Positions 52,414 through 64,000 of a stretch of DNA of 64,000 bases are shown in pieces. Under the pieces are notes generated by a model. It was not told the origin of the DNA and ran no database searches. It worked only from the letters and a program-made list of their open reading frames with translations. Position numbers and translations under genes: made by a program. Positions within the stretch are counted from its first letter, which is position 1, and each line of letters opens with the position of its first letter. Source of the stretch: Bugula neritina (lineage: Eukaryota; Bryozoa; Gymnolaemata; Cheilostomatida; Bugulidae); contig OZ037766.1 in NCBI GenBank assembly GCA_964035545.1, forward strand, positions 15,766,722 to 15,830,721, read 5' to 3'.

Positions 52414-54675
52414 CTGGACTAAAGCAAGCTTGATTTCTTGCGTAAGAGTAAAGATATTTAGAACCAATTCTTTCTCCACTAACTGCTACATAGGCCCAGA
52501 GAAAAAGTAATACATAAAGGAAAAAAGCAAATATTGGATCACCAGGCGCACAAGTATTAAAGTTGAACATATCTTTAATTGATTTTTCACTATTTCTGTT
52601 TGCACCGTTATCTAAAACTTTGTCTTGCTTGCTTTTGCGAAAATAAAAAAAAATCCACAAACAACCTACTAAAGTAACAATTCCTGAAATAATGAAAAAG
52701 CCATATTTGAAATTAGAAGAAGTATTGGTGAGAGTGCTTGCAGGTAGGTTTGTGGTGATATTAGATAACATTGAGCCAGTGCTATTCATGATATCAAATG
52801 TAAAGTTAGTGAAAGGTGGAGGTGCGACTTCACAGACAGAGCCGGTAATTGTCTTCTCATCTTTCGGAAGCTGCTTACTAATGAAAGGTTTCACAATTTG
52901 AGGAACGATAAAGCCACCGACCCCATAACCAACATGAACACTGTGAAGAGGTCCACTGGCTTTTTCTTTCCAAATATCCATGATAATTGTTTGACCAGCT
53001 GTAACAGAAAGTGATGTTCAATTTGTTATGCATAATATTAGTGTAATAGCAAAATAATTATTTAAAGATAATTAATACTTAAAAACCTTGGATTAATAAG
53101 TAGTTATAAGTACTATAGTTGTACACCCAGCAATGGGAATTAGTAGCTATAACTGTAAAAAATTGATTGCATAGTTTCTAAAAATTGAGAACAGCATGCT
53201 GCAATTTACCTAATTTAATAAATATAGGTACGGATGCCTAATTGTATTTAAGTTGTAAGTTAGGGTTACTATATGCATACAGTTTTTTTACAATGTACTG
53301 AGTCAGTGATTTTGCAATTTTTTTACACACCATCATAGCATTTTTCAAGAAATCTACTTTTTACACCCAGTGCAAATAACCATTGTAAAAGCGAAACATA
53401 AACATATTATAAAAATATTACTTAATGCTAGGCTTCTACCCTCTTCTGCGGCAACCACTTCAAGTTTTAAAAAATATTGGAAAATTTATTGATGGTGCTA
53501 TAAAATGAAAATATAACCAATTAACTATACATAATTTTATGAAATTTTATTGAATGCTTACCAATATTTAGAAGAATATTTGCCCAACCAACTATAAAAT
53601 TTATGATGCCAAAGCCAACAACGTAATGGCAGAATGGAACAGCCAAGTTTAGTCCGGCTGAAATCATCACACATACTACTAGGATAAGCTCAACTTTGTG
53701 GTGAAGCCTTTCAACAATGTATCCACCGCCTGGAAATGTAGAGCAATAACCACATACTTTTTAAAAAAATATTTGTGCTAATTTTAATTTATCCTAATTT
53801 CTGAATATATACAGTAGCTATGTACAATTCAGTATACTGCAGGTATATAACCACTATTTTACAGTATAAAAGTTAATGTCTTGCTATGTGGTGTAAAATG
53901 GCAGCCTAAATTTATAAATTGTAATTTTCTAACATGTCTATATTATTAAAAGGAATTTCTTTGGGACATTACGCAAAATATGTTTAGTCTTTAAGTTGTT
54001 AATGCAAATTGAGATGTAAAGTTTTACCCAGGATACATCCACATAAGCCACCAACACCCTTCATGGATATAGCTTGAGACAGAGCACCATAGTTTGAGTT
54101 TGTTAGGGACATCAGATCTTGAAATGTTGCTCCATTTACTTCTGACCACAAACCCTTCAAAACAGTACTAGGATTATTGAAATTTATTCATAAAACCATT
54201 AAAGTGAGTATAATTATAATGGGTAATTTTATTTATATAACTTTAATTTCCAAATGATATTCCTATAATTTAATTAGAAATAAAAATCTTACCATACTAA
54301 ACCAAGTCAGTATTAAAGAAAGTGTCTTCAATATTTTATGTGTTGTTGAGAGTTGCGTTTCCTCAATTGAGACATCAGTTGGTTTATTATCTTCTGACTT
54401 TTCTTCAGATTGTAGAATTGGTGCCTATTTAAATTAATATTTATTATGTAACACAAGCAATGAGCGTTGAGTAATTTACAAATCTGTTGTTGGATTATTT
54501 GGCTTGACAGAGTACCAGAGAAAACTCTATCACATTTTCAAATGTTTTAAGTTATTGCGATTTAGTTTTGACAATTTATAAGTCGCAATACACATTTTCT
54601 CTGCACGCATGAATTAATCATAACTATACCATACCATACCTTTTCCTCCATCTCTTTTAGTTTGTAGGACTCCAT

Positions 54676-55804
54676 CACTTCTGTAGATCTTCACCGTCTG
54701 TTTTGGGGTAAATTTGATGGAAGTTGGTCTTGAACGTTTTCTAGCTCAAGCAACTATAATGCGCATATGCAAGAATTACCATAGTCTGAGTTTTAAGTTT
54801 GCAGTGCTGTGAATAGAACATGACATAAATTTTAAGTGTTAAGATTGTTAGATGAGCAAATATTAGATGATAAAATACAAAGAGGTATAGAAACTTTATA
54901 TCAAAATATATCTTTTAAATTTGGCTGCATCAATTGGATAATAGAATCATCAACTATGCCACAGCAAATAAGTTTTGTATTAATGTCTTAGGCATTGCGA
55001 AAACTGTTTTTGGTCGTTATTGCAGCTTTGACTAACAATTAGAAACGGTTATAACTAATATATATAAAAATATATGTGTTGTTGATTAGAACATTAGTAA
55101 AATAATAATATAAAATTGTGTTTTTTAGTTAAGATCAAAATATCTACAAGTGAAGATTATTCTACAGTTATATTACAGAGAACCTATAATTATTTGAAGG
55201 GTATATTATATATACAATAAACAAAATAAGAGAAGAGAGAAAGAATTATTAAAATTAAGATGAATATAACTTGAACTGCTTGAAGGTGTTTTACCATATG
55301 TGGTATTGCTACCTAAAAGCTGAGAATAAAATGTTATTCTCATGCAATGCCAGGTTAGTTGCATTTATCATGCAATTAATGTGGCTGCATAGGTGAATAT
55401 GCATCCAAGTTTTCCAGCCAACATACTAGTTGATCACCAAGTACCAACTGTCTGCTTTTAAAAATTGTAGCTACCTTTCTATAAAAAAAGCTATAGCTAG
55501 TGTTGTACTTTACTGTATTATTTTTGTTACGAAACCATTCTACCATGCATTTGGCCACCTTTGATCACTTTTCACCGCCTGTTGTCTTGCGTGGTCTTGC
55601 GTGGGTGGCTGGTTAAACTCATTACTAATGTATTTATCAGTTATTTATTTTTAAATAATTTATTTGGCAATAAACTGTCATATTAGCCACGCACAGCAAG
55701 AGAGATATGCTTATAAATAGTGGTATATTTAGATAGAGCCTTTTTTCCGTAGTAGTTAACATTATACTGGTGCATTTCTAAACTAGAACTGTGTACCTAA
55801 CAAT
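54676..55804. other. Upstream region of copy D
   Basis: Paralogous to 31394-32529 with small indels. No separate gene recognised. Confidence 0.5.
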
Positions 55805-56665
55805 AAGAGATTCCTAGAAAATTAGAAGCTTCATCCTTCTAGCTTAGGATATCTGTGTTGTGTTTGTTTGACAAGTGTCTGTCTCTGTTGACAATGCATA
55901 GCATTTTCAGTGCTGGTGTCTTGCACGTCTAGCCATAAGACTTTTAGCGTTGTTATCTGAGTCAAATGAAGGTTTTTTCTCCGTTCAGCACGATCATAGG
56001 AAAGTGTGGTAAAGCTGCTGAGATTTGTATGAAAGTATTTGAGATCTTGCTTTAAAACATTTTTAGACTTTAGATAAGGTCTCTCTGTCTGACGGGATTC
56101 TCTCTGACAATACGTCATGAAGCAAAATGTGTGGAATGCGGCGCTTTGGCGTGCAGTTTAAGTGACCAGCCCAACGAAGGCGAAGAAATTTTAGCTTTGG
56201 GGATAGAGAACCTGAACCTGTGAGTTGAAAAACATCTTTTTTTGTCATCTTGTTTTTCCAGCTTTTCCCAAGAATTTACCCTAAACTTCTGGTGTGAAAT
56301 ACACCGAGTTTTGATTCTTGGTGCCAATAAGTTGCCCAAGTCTCTGATCCATAAAGAAGAATGCTGAGAACCACGCTTCATAGACTCTAACTTTGGTGCA
56401 GATGCTAAGATGTCTGTGCTTCCAGACTAGGTTGTTTAGGCGCCAAAAAACAGTAGCAGCCTTTCCCATTCTAATTAATATTTCTTGGTCAACTGTGTTG
56501 TTCTTAGTGAGAGTAGAACCAAGATAAGTAAATTTATCAACATCCTCAAGCTGATTCTGATTGATGGTAAATGTATGGGTCCTTAGAGATTGTGAGAGGG
56601 TTACAGTTTTCTTCACACTTATGGTTAGTCCAAAAAGATCACACGCATCACTAAAGCTGTTTAAA
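55805..56665 (-). mobile_element. RTE-like LINE relic, 3' part only (unit 2)
   Basis: Paralog of 32530-33385: SDACDLFGLTISVKK, FTYLGSTLTKNNTVDQEI and the His/Cys-rich tail, in several frames. It stops at GCTGTTTAAAC (about 56665) and continues into sequence equivalent to 36978. The YADD block and the whole inverted 5' half seen in unit 1 are therefore missing. Confidence 0.78.
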
Positions 56666-56669
56666 CCTA

Positions 56670-58224
56670 ATAGAAACGAAGGATAGACCATAACTATCCA
56701 TTATTATGCATTGAATATAGTATGATTTGCAATACAAGTACATTATTATTGGTGGTGATGTATGATAGTGCTTGTAGTTCTACTATCAAGTAAAGCTAAA
56801 TGAATCTCTACATAATTTACATATTTTTTATACTTACCTTCGACAGCAAAAACAGAAAAATGATGTGCAATAATTGAATGTTACCATATATGTTTTCAAT
56901 TACAATCTTCCCATGCCCAGCAAGATTGTATTTGTAATTGAACATAGTATAACTTCCACTACGAATACATTGTAACAGGTAGTTATAGTGTGTAATAGTG
57001 CTTGTATATAGGTCAACTCACAGGCAAAGTTAAAAGAAGTTTTAAGCAATTTGTATGCTTACTAACTTACCATCTATATCACCAAAAAAATATGATCTGC
57101 ACTAAGTTCTTGATAATGGAATGCTCCTTTAGATCATTTTAATTACAATCTTTTCACGCCTGGAAAATTACTTTAACTAGGACTAAGCTATAAGCAGCTT
57201 AACTAACTGAATAAAAATAAAGCTTGATACAAACTGTAGGCCTACACAGAATGATTGATTGGGTTTTGGATGACAGGAGTTTAATAAAGCCAGTGAAGCA
57301 TAAGATGAACCGTACATGAAAATGTACAAACATGCCTTCGGCCTTCCTCTTAAACCCTAGAAGGTGATCTATATTTACCACCTGCAGAAATGACTTCTGT
57401 TGCATTCTATCATCAAGATATTTCAGCCGTGTTCCCTATTCTTTTAACTTGTATTATTTTCATACAGCAATATTGCTAAGGTGTTTCCTTCCTCTGCCAC
57501 TGATCTCTAAACCCACTGGGCGTGAATACAACTCCCATACATTATATAACTATAGTTCTATTTCAGATAGGCACTTTTGTATATAGAAATAGAAGATGCC
57601 TACAGCATAGAATACATCAGCAAGGAATGATAACTATCACAGTTCAATTACACTTTTTTAAGATTTTATAGGTTCTTTGTAATTGGATAAAAGTGACAAC
57701 ATGAATGGTATAAATATAGTACATGTATAGCAAATATCTTATGTACTTACTGTATGCAAGTGAAAACAGTTGTGTACTAATTTCACAGCCCTCAAAATTG
57801 CATGATAAACTTTTGTCTAACTATCAATGCAATGATCAACAATTAAAAACAATGAAGGCAGTCATAAACAGCTACCTAACGATAAAGACAATTATAAAAA
57901 TTTACAGCAGTTCGGCAAACTTAGAAAATATTTATATAAGAACAAAAAGTTAGAACTCTGAAATGTCTTGTGTAGGCTACAGAGCTTACTGTTACAAGAT
58001 TACTGTTCCTATGGTTGGCTGTTGATATGTAATATATTTTTGTTCAAACACGATTTTATTGACGAGAAATAGCCTTTTTCAAGCTTTGGTCACCAATTAT
58101 TTTAAAAACAAGGTTGCTTTCCTTTTCAGAACTTTAAACAAACAAAAGTATACAGCTGTAACTTCAGTTCTCACTTTTGTGATTTAGTAGCTTCAACAAT
58201 TGTAATGTTTACAAGTGATGCCTG
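56670..58224. other. Spacer of unit 2 including tandem repeat copy
   Basis: Matches 36978-38530 throughout, including the degenerate 250-base tandem units. No gene recognised. Confidence 0.5.
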
Positions 58225-58815
58225 ACCTGTCACCCAGTCTTCGCGAAGGACCTGGTCTACAGCCTTCAAAGTAAGCCGCTCCTCGGCTCATCTGGTGTCT
58301 CTCTATGCCTCATCTGGTGCACCAGCTACTTCTTTAAGCTCAACCTTGCCCTTCCTTTAGGAGAGCATCAACTCTTTTTGAGACCTCACCGCTGCCACCA
58401 ATGTAGTAATTTTGTGCCTTAGTGATACACTAAAATTACGTGGGTTGAATTAGGCTGATGCACCCATGAACATGTACCTTTTGTTTTGGGTGATAATACG
58501 AAAATATTTCAGAATAATTTACTGTATCAGCTTGCCTGCTTGTTTTGGTTGCCTAGGCATGACTACGTACAATAGAAGAACAATTACAAGGTAAGACAAC
58601 TTATATCTCTACTAGCCACTGCAAGTGTGAGAGTTGTTTTATGACCTGGTGCATTATGGTTCCACTCCTGGCTCAACTCACTCTCCTGAAGCATTCTGCC
58701 CCTTATATATAAACAGAATGCCTCGTTCTGAGATGAGCCCCAAATTGGGCATCTGAGTCAAGCGTCTTAACACAGTTTTGGTGTCTGACTCGGGCGTCCG
58801 AACACAAATTGGGCG
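58225..58815 (-). mobile_element. Putative LTR and leader, unit 2 copy
   Basis: Paralog of 38525-39110, with the TTACTACA / TTGGTGGCAG-type junction (here GGTGGCAGCGGTGAGG) at about 58385-58409. Diverged from unit 1 by many point changes, a useful clock for the duplication. Confidence 0.4.
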
Positions 58816-59118
58816 TCCACATCGGGTTAAATTTATGTATCACAATGCATATCACAAGAGCCAACTCATGCTTCGTTCTTGTTCAGTATTTTAATGTTTA
58901 TTTTTTTAGTTTGGCTTGTTGAATAATTTTTTCCGTTCCGAATACATTAAAAGCTACACGCCTGCTAAATGCTGTTTTCTCATAACACAGACTACAACAT
59001 GCATAAAATTAGATGTTTTTTCCAGGTTAACTATTTCAGAGTAAGCTACAACCTAATGGATGATGTGATGAGTTATAATTAGAAAGTTTATTGTCATGTG
59101 TTAGCAGGTTGAGCAGAA

Positions 59119-60460
59119 GAGGTGCTGAAGGAGAAAGAAACCCTGCGGAAAAAAGCTACTGGCGGAACCCGTGGAGTCTGTGGGACCTGATGAAGGTGAG
59201 CCCGCAACACTTAAAGTTCGTGGTAATCCGATAGCTCAGGACGAGTAGGTGAACATGAAGTTATCTGGTGACAGATTCCGCCTGAAAGCCCCCCTCCCCC
59301 TATCTTCACCGGTAATGATGATGTAAAACAATTCATCTAAGAATTCGGTGATATTGTAGTCGTCTCCCAGTGGCCATTCAGGGATTTTCTCTTACAACTC
59401 CGACTGGCGTTGACAGATAAGGTCAAACCCTATGGGTTAGGAAGCGATGTCGACAGCATCGTTGCTGATTTACAGAACTAGTTTGGCCTCTCAGCCATTG
59501 ATGCCAGGATTCGCTTGCAGGGTTTGTGGTGCACCCTTTGCAAAAACATGACGCTACGGTTGGCACAGATCAAACATAGCAAATTGTCACCGGCTAATCG
59601 GGAGCGCTACACCTGTGATGCTTTTGTGCAGTCGTAGGGCAACCTAGGACTCCATCATCAGTTCTTGGCAACTAGAGTCAAAACGGTCAAAAACGCACTC
59701 AGAGAACGTGAGGTTTACCTACTAGCCAACCAGCTCCACAACAGTCGCGTATGCTCTCACCAGGTTGAGATGGAACTGTTGGGTGCTACACCTGAGCCTG
59801 AGCCAACCGGTCTCGATCCAACACACTATGCGTAGGTTGGGCCCGGCAAAAGGAGAAGGAAGTGAGTCGACAATTCCGCGACTTTTTAGACTGCGACCAT
59901 TATAGAACCAGTGCATAGTGCGTGAAGCTCGCCAGTCATATTAATCCATAAGAAGGACAGGAGTTGAACGTTCTGTGTGGAGAACTGTAGGTTAAATAGC
60001 ATTACCATACAGAACGCATACCCCCTTTCACGTATTGATGAGTCACTAGATACCCTAGCTGATAGCAAGTACTTCAGTACGTCAGACTTGCTTAGCGGGT
60101 ACTGGCAGATCTCCCTGAATCCTGATGCACAGAGCAAGGATGCGTTTATAACGCAGGATGGGCTCTGGAAATAAAAGGTGTTAGTATTTGGGTTGACTTT
60201 GGCCCCGGCCATCTTTCAGAGATTAATGGAGCAGGTTCTCAGTAGGCAACACTGAAAAACCTTGCTCATTTACCTTGATGATGTCATCGTGATTTCCACA
60301 GACTTCACAACTTATGTCAGCCATCTGCGGGAAGTTTTCGATAAGCTCTGAGGCACCAGTCTAAAGCTGAAACCCTCCAAGTGCGCTCTGTTGCAGCCGG
60401 AGGTTAAGTACCTGGGCCATTTTGTTGGCCGCAACAAAGTAAGGGTTGTCAGAAAATGAT
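59119..60460 (+). pseudogene. Gypsy-like gag-RT fragment, decayed
   Basis: GC-rich. The gag-like part (59270-59760) reads RFRLKAPPPPIFTGNDDV, SQWPFRDFLLQLRLALTDK and DARIRLQGLW with several stops. The RT part (59980-60450) carries NCRLNSITIQNAYPLSRID, FSTSDLLSGYWQISLNP (motif A), GLTLAPAIFQRLM and LIYLDDVIVIS (active-site YLDD), then KPSKCALL and VKYLGHFVG, with stops in between. It is inactive. The fragment ends after RT without RNase H or integrase, complementary to the integrase half at 42.03-45.69 kb, though I cannot show they belong to one element. Confidence 0.82.
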
Positions 60461-60489
60461 GACCCTCAGATGGGCCCGGCCCTGGAATA

Positions 60490-61600
60490 ACTCGGGGCCA
60501 CAATGTGCATTCAAGATGCCGATGATCGGTGTGTCCTGTAGTTCCCATTGCATAACACAGCTCTCGCGCAACAGTCACGGGTCGGCGGTTCGAGCCCAGC
60601 CGTCCTCTCTGCGGAATTGGTAGGCGGGCGACCTGTCGCCGTTCCGGCGCTGATCGCGCGCAGCCCGGCGGTGCCCTCGTTTATCCCATAAACATTATGT
60701 GTGCTGACGTCTGCGTCCTCACTGCTCAGGCGGCGCACTCGACGTCCTAGTGCCCTGCAACGATTCTTACGCTGGTTCACCTATGAAAACTTTGTTACAA
60801 CTTTTACTTCCTAGAAGTGATCAATTTTGTTTCACTTTTTGCTTGCTGCATCGTGACGGCCAAAACCGTCTGGAGCAGCTAGCAGTTGGTGAGCTTAACT
60901 AAACATAACTTGGTGGTGTGCTTCCGTCAATTCTGTTAAGTTTCAGCTTTGCAACCACACTCTCTCGGAACACAATGACTTTGGTTTCCCGAGCAATACC
61001 CCTGGCTTCAATTTTAACAGAAGTGCGCCCAATTGCCAAGCAGCAATGTTTTCGTTCAGAACTGCGGCGATATCTGATTGCCTTTGCACCTCTGACTTTT
61101 GTTCTTAATTAATGAAAACATTCTTGGCAAATGCTTTCGCAGTAGGGAGTTTTTGAACGATTGTTGAATATCACCTCTCCCATTCAAGTACTAATGCCAT
61201 TGGCAGTCCTTGTTAATTATAAGCCCACCGACTCTCTAACCAACAATATGAGTACGAGCCCATGTTCCATCATACCATGCTGAGCTGTTCAAGCTGCTCA
61301 CCCCCTCTTAGCGGTTCAATTTTTTCAAGGTGAACGTGGCCTGGTGGTCGGCATGCGTGCTCCGACCATCCGGCGTTCTTATGCCAAGTCTTTTTCTCCA
61401 ACCGCTCAGCGCAATAACCTCAACGACGAGTAGAGTCGGCGCACTGACCGGCTCCCTCAAACTCGGGAGTTGCCGTGCGATGACAGCAACGATCCCGACC
61501 TGGTTTCGAGTTGCTTGACTGGATGCGCGGGACGCGGCAGTCGAGCTAGCGCTCAATACAGGCCGCAGGCTTAATGGCTTTGGTGTGCGGCACACCAGGT
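60490..61600 (-). pseudogene. Ribosomal DNA fragment (5.8S, ITS1-like, 18S), diverged, antisense
   Basis: On the plus strand the order is that of antisense rDNA. A 5.8S-like block at about 60490-60580 (GGGCCACAATGTGCATTCAA, GTGTCCTGTAGTTC) is followed by a GC-rich ITS1-like gap. The 18S 3' end comes from about 60757 (GCTGGTTCACCTATGAAAAC, TTTGTTACAACTTTTACTTC). Inner 18S blocks follow at 60912-60995 (GTGCTTCCGTCAATTCTGTT, AAGTTTCAGCTTTGCAACCA, GACTTTGGTTTCCCG), 61060-61140 (GCGGCGATATCTGATTGCC, ACCTCTGACTTTTGTTCTTA, AATGAAAACATTCTTGGCAA) and about 61270-61350 (ATGCTGAGCTGTTCAAGC, AGGTGAACGTGGCC). The many differences from conserved rRNA and internal gaps show it is a relic, not a working gene. 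Confidence 0.85.
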
Positions 61601-62278
61601 GCAACTCTGCAATGTCAAGTGGTCGCCTCGCTTTTTAGTCTAAGACGTGGGCGCACGCGCAGCTGTCTGTAATTGCACGCGGTCTTAGGCGGCCAGACGG
61701 TCAGCTGAGCCATGTCTGGCCTTAGGCAGCTTGGCGGCCACTGCCTATAGTTACGCGGAGAAATGAAAAAATAGAGTCCGGCGAGAAACAGCACAAGGGG
61801 CTGCTGCGGGCGGAGTGAGAGTTGTGCGACCAAAAGAGAAAATGTTTTCTTTGTGAGGGTATAGTAGTGAGCAGAATTCATCCGCCAGCGACAAAAAGGT
61901 CGTGCTACTCGCAACAACCATGCTGCCTAGCCTTTTCATACTCGACAGTTGTCAGAACTAGACGTTTGCTGCCTGTTGATAATACTACTACCTTGCATCA
62001 TTCAAGCATGAATTCAAATTCTGGTTTTTGAGATGCGCCATTCAGACCAAGTATTTCTGATATCATGGAAACTAATCTGGTGTCAGTTCAGTTTGATTTA
62101 ATAAACCAAATTGAGTTAGACCTTGCTGGGGACTTTGACAACTGCAAAGCAAGCATCCCGTCATCACCAGAGATAGTCTGGGATGACGAGTCATTTCCAG
62201 AACCTCAGCCTTCACTTTCATGTGACAGTTGCCCTAAGCCCAAAAGCTACTTGCTACCCGCGGTACTCTACCACCAGT
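61601..62278. other. GC-rich unknown segment between rDNA relic and copy E
   Basis: Unlike the AT-rich background, and not matched elsewhere in the window. A short frame at 62065-62300 begins METNLVSVQFDLINQIEL and contains acidic, Pro/Ser-rich sequence, then runs into intron 4 of copy E. No family recognised. It could be spacer rDNA or remains of a mobile element. Confidence 0.35.
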
Positions 62279-63567
62279 CAGACTGGACAGCCCTAAAAAT
62301 CTTACTCAATGTTAGGCTTTTACCCTCTTTTGCTGCAACAACTTTAGGTTTTAAAAAATATTGTGAAATTTATTGATGCTGCTGTAAAGTGAAAACATAA
62401 CTATACATAACTTTATGAAATTTTATTGAATGCTTACCGATATTTAGAAGAATATCTGCCCAACCAAGTATAAGATTTATGATGCCAAAGCCAACAACAT
62501 AATGGCAGTATGGAATAGCCAAGTTTAGTCCAGCTAAAATTATCACACATACTATGATAAGCTCAACTTTGTGATGAAGCCTTTTATCAACGTATCCATC
62601 GCCTGGAAATATAAAGCAACCACATAGCTTTTAAAAGAAAATGTGTGCTAATTTTTAATTTCGTTTAAATTTTTAAATTATAAGGTAGCTATGTACAATT
62701 CAGTATACTGCAGGTATATAATCAGTATTCTGCAGTATAAAAGTTAATGTCTTGTTTTGTGGTGTAAAATGGCAGCCTACATTTATAAATTGTAATTTTC
62801 TAACATGTCTACATTACTAAAAGATATTTCTATGGAACATTACATATAAATATTCCTAGTCTTCAAGTTGTTAGAGCAAATTGAGATGTGAAGTTTTATC
62901 CAGGATACATCTACATAAGCCACCAACACCCTTCATAGATATAGCTTTAGACAGAGCACCATAGTTTGAGTCTGTTAGGGACATCAGATCTTGAAATGTT
63001 GTTCCATTCACTTCTGACCACAAACCCTGCGCAACAGTAGGATAATTAAATTTTATTTCTAATACCACATTATAGTGAGTATAATTATGACGTGTAATTT
63101 TACTTACATAACTTTAATTTTCAAATGATATTCCTGAAGCAGTTAAAACATAGTTTAATTAGATATAAAAGTCTTACAATACTAAACCAGTATAACACAA
63201 AGTGTCTTCAATATTTCATGTGGTGTTGAGAGTTGTTTTTCCTTAATTGAGTTATCATTTGGTTTATTATCTTCCACTTGCTTTTCTTTAGATTGTAGGA
63301 TTGGTGCCTATTTAAATTACTCATAGACCATTTGTTATGTAGCACAAGCAATAAACATTGAATAAATTACATTAATTTGTTGTTGGATTAATTGACTTGA
63401 CAGTGTATATTAGAAAAAACTCTATCATATTTTCAAATGTTTCAAATTATGGCTATATTTAGTTTTGACAATTTAATTATAAGTCACAATACATATTTCT
63501 CTGCACATGAATTAATCAAACCATACCATACCTTTTCCTCTATCTCTTTTAGTTTATAGGATTCCAT
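62279..63567 (-). pseudogene. NaGLT1-like transporter copy E, decayed
   Basis: Starts within intron 4 (homology with copy B from about 30125). Exons: 4 at 62602-62438 (165 bases, one codon shorter than B), 3 at 63026-62900, 2 at 63307-63178 (130 bases instead of 132, so the frame shifts), 1 at 63567-63532 (MESYKLKEIEEK). The donor after exon 3 has changed from GTAAAAC to ATAAAAC. Exon 5 is absent. It is closer to B/D than to A/C. These independent defects make it a clear pseudogene. Confidence 0.82.
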
Positions 63568-64000
63568 TACTTCTGTAGATCTTCACCGTTTGTTTTAGGG
63601 TGAATTTGATGGAAGTCGGTCTAAAACATTTTCTAGCTCAAGCAACTATAGTACATATGCAAGAATTAGCATAGTCTGAGTTTTAAGTTTGCAGTGCTGT
63701 GAATGGGACATGACATGAATTTTAAGTGGTAATATTTTTAGATGAGCAAATATTAGATGATAAAATACAAAGAGGTAATGAAAGTTTATCAAAAAGTAAT
63801 TTTTAAATCAAATAATAAAATCATCAATCATGCCACAGCAAATAAGTTTTGTAAATTTGTCTTAAGCATTGCGAAAACTGTTTCCAATTGTTTTTGCAAC
63901 TTTGACTAACAATTAAGAAATTACTATTATAGATATATAAATAAAAAGATATGTGTTGTTGATTAAAACTTTGGTAAAATAATATTATGTTTTTTAGTCA
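63568..64000. other. Upstream flank of copy E
   Basis: Matches the upstream flank of copies B and D (for example CTTCACCGT, GAATTAGCATAGTCTGAGTT) with more divergence. No other gene seen. Confidence 0.6.

Larger units (their letters stand above)
49707..54675 (-). pseudogene. NaGLT1-like transporter copy D, interrupted by a LINE
   Basis: Exons: 54675-54640, 54424-54293, 54154-54028, 53729-53562, then exon 5 in two pieces, 52998-52414 and 50174-49707. Exon sizes and phases equal those of copy B, and all pieces are open. Exon 5 is split after NQACFSP by an antisense non-LTR element of about 2.2 kb; the downstream piece resumes at the TACC side with KAKNFLTNYW and ends FFKTVT. Apart from the insertion I saw no other disabling change, so the LINE is probably the inactivating event. 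A truncated product of exons 1-5a, ending in LINE-derived sequence, could be made. Confidence 0.85.

Noticed and set aside
60312-61939. Several frames of 60-100 codons in the GC-rich region
   Set aside because: They overlie rDNA-like sequence or GC-rich spacer with few stops; no protein motif.

Overview
The window is eukaryotic, animal-type genomic DNA. It is strongly AT-rich, genes are split by GT-AG introns with long AT-rich spacers, and simple repeats are very long. There are several retroelement clades, a tRNA-derived SINE, and metazoan protein families (CABIT/THEMIS-like, RhoGAP, MFSD4B/NaGLT1-like sugar transporters, FAAH-like amidase). The phylum cannot be fixed from sequence alone. 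A marine invertebrate, perhaps a lophotrochozoan, is my guess. No bacterial, plasmid or CRISPR features are present.

Layout. 1-2381: 5' part of a minus-strand CABIT-domain (THEMIS/GAREM-like) gene that runs off the left edge. 6937-9869: an eight-exon minus-strand RhoGAP gene (about 351 aa) that I assembled exon by exon with consistent splice phases. 13052-17931: two nearly identical genes for a small secreted Tyr/Gly/Asn-rich protein, in divergent (inverted) orientation, with conserved TATA promoters and 5' leader introns. 20046-21337: a DNA element with terminal inverted repeats, one end expanded by a 26-base C run. 21466-63567: a cluster of minus-strand NaGLT1-like (MFSD4B family) transporter copies. 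Copy A (21961-25124) is frameshifted. Copy B (28644-31393) is intact, with five exons and 504 aa. Copy C (46294-47896) has lost its last exon. Copy D (49707-54675) has a non-LTR retrotransposon inside its last exon. Copy E (62438-63567) has lost its last exon, a splice donor and its frame. A short relic of exon 4 lies near 21.5 kb.

The cluster arose partly by a tandem segmental duplication. About 23.13-39.42 kb (copies A and B plus downstream DNA) matches about 45.83-59.12 kb (copies C and D plus downstream DNA). The two units are separated by a decayed FAAH-like amidase fragment (40636-41646) and the 3' half of a decayed Ty3/Gypsy element (integrase and LTR, 42.03-45.69 kb). Unit 2 is followed by a decayed gag-RT half of a Gypsy-like element (59.12-60.46 kb) and then by an antisense ribosomal DNA fragment (5.8S-ITS1-18S, about 60.49-61.6 kb). 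An RTE-like LINE at 32.53-35.69 kb shows a twin-priming type inversion, and its duplicate in unit 2 has lost the inverted part.

How the genes work together: I see no operon-like logic. The strongest candidates for working genes are the CABIT gene, the RhoGAP gene, the two secreted-peptide genes and transporter copy B. Most of the right-hand 40 kb is a dynamic, repeat-driven gene-family nursery and graveyard.
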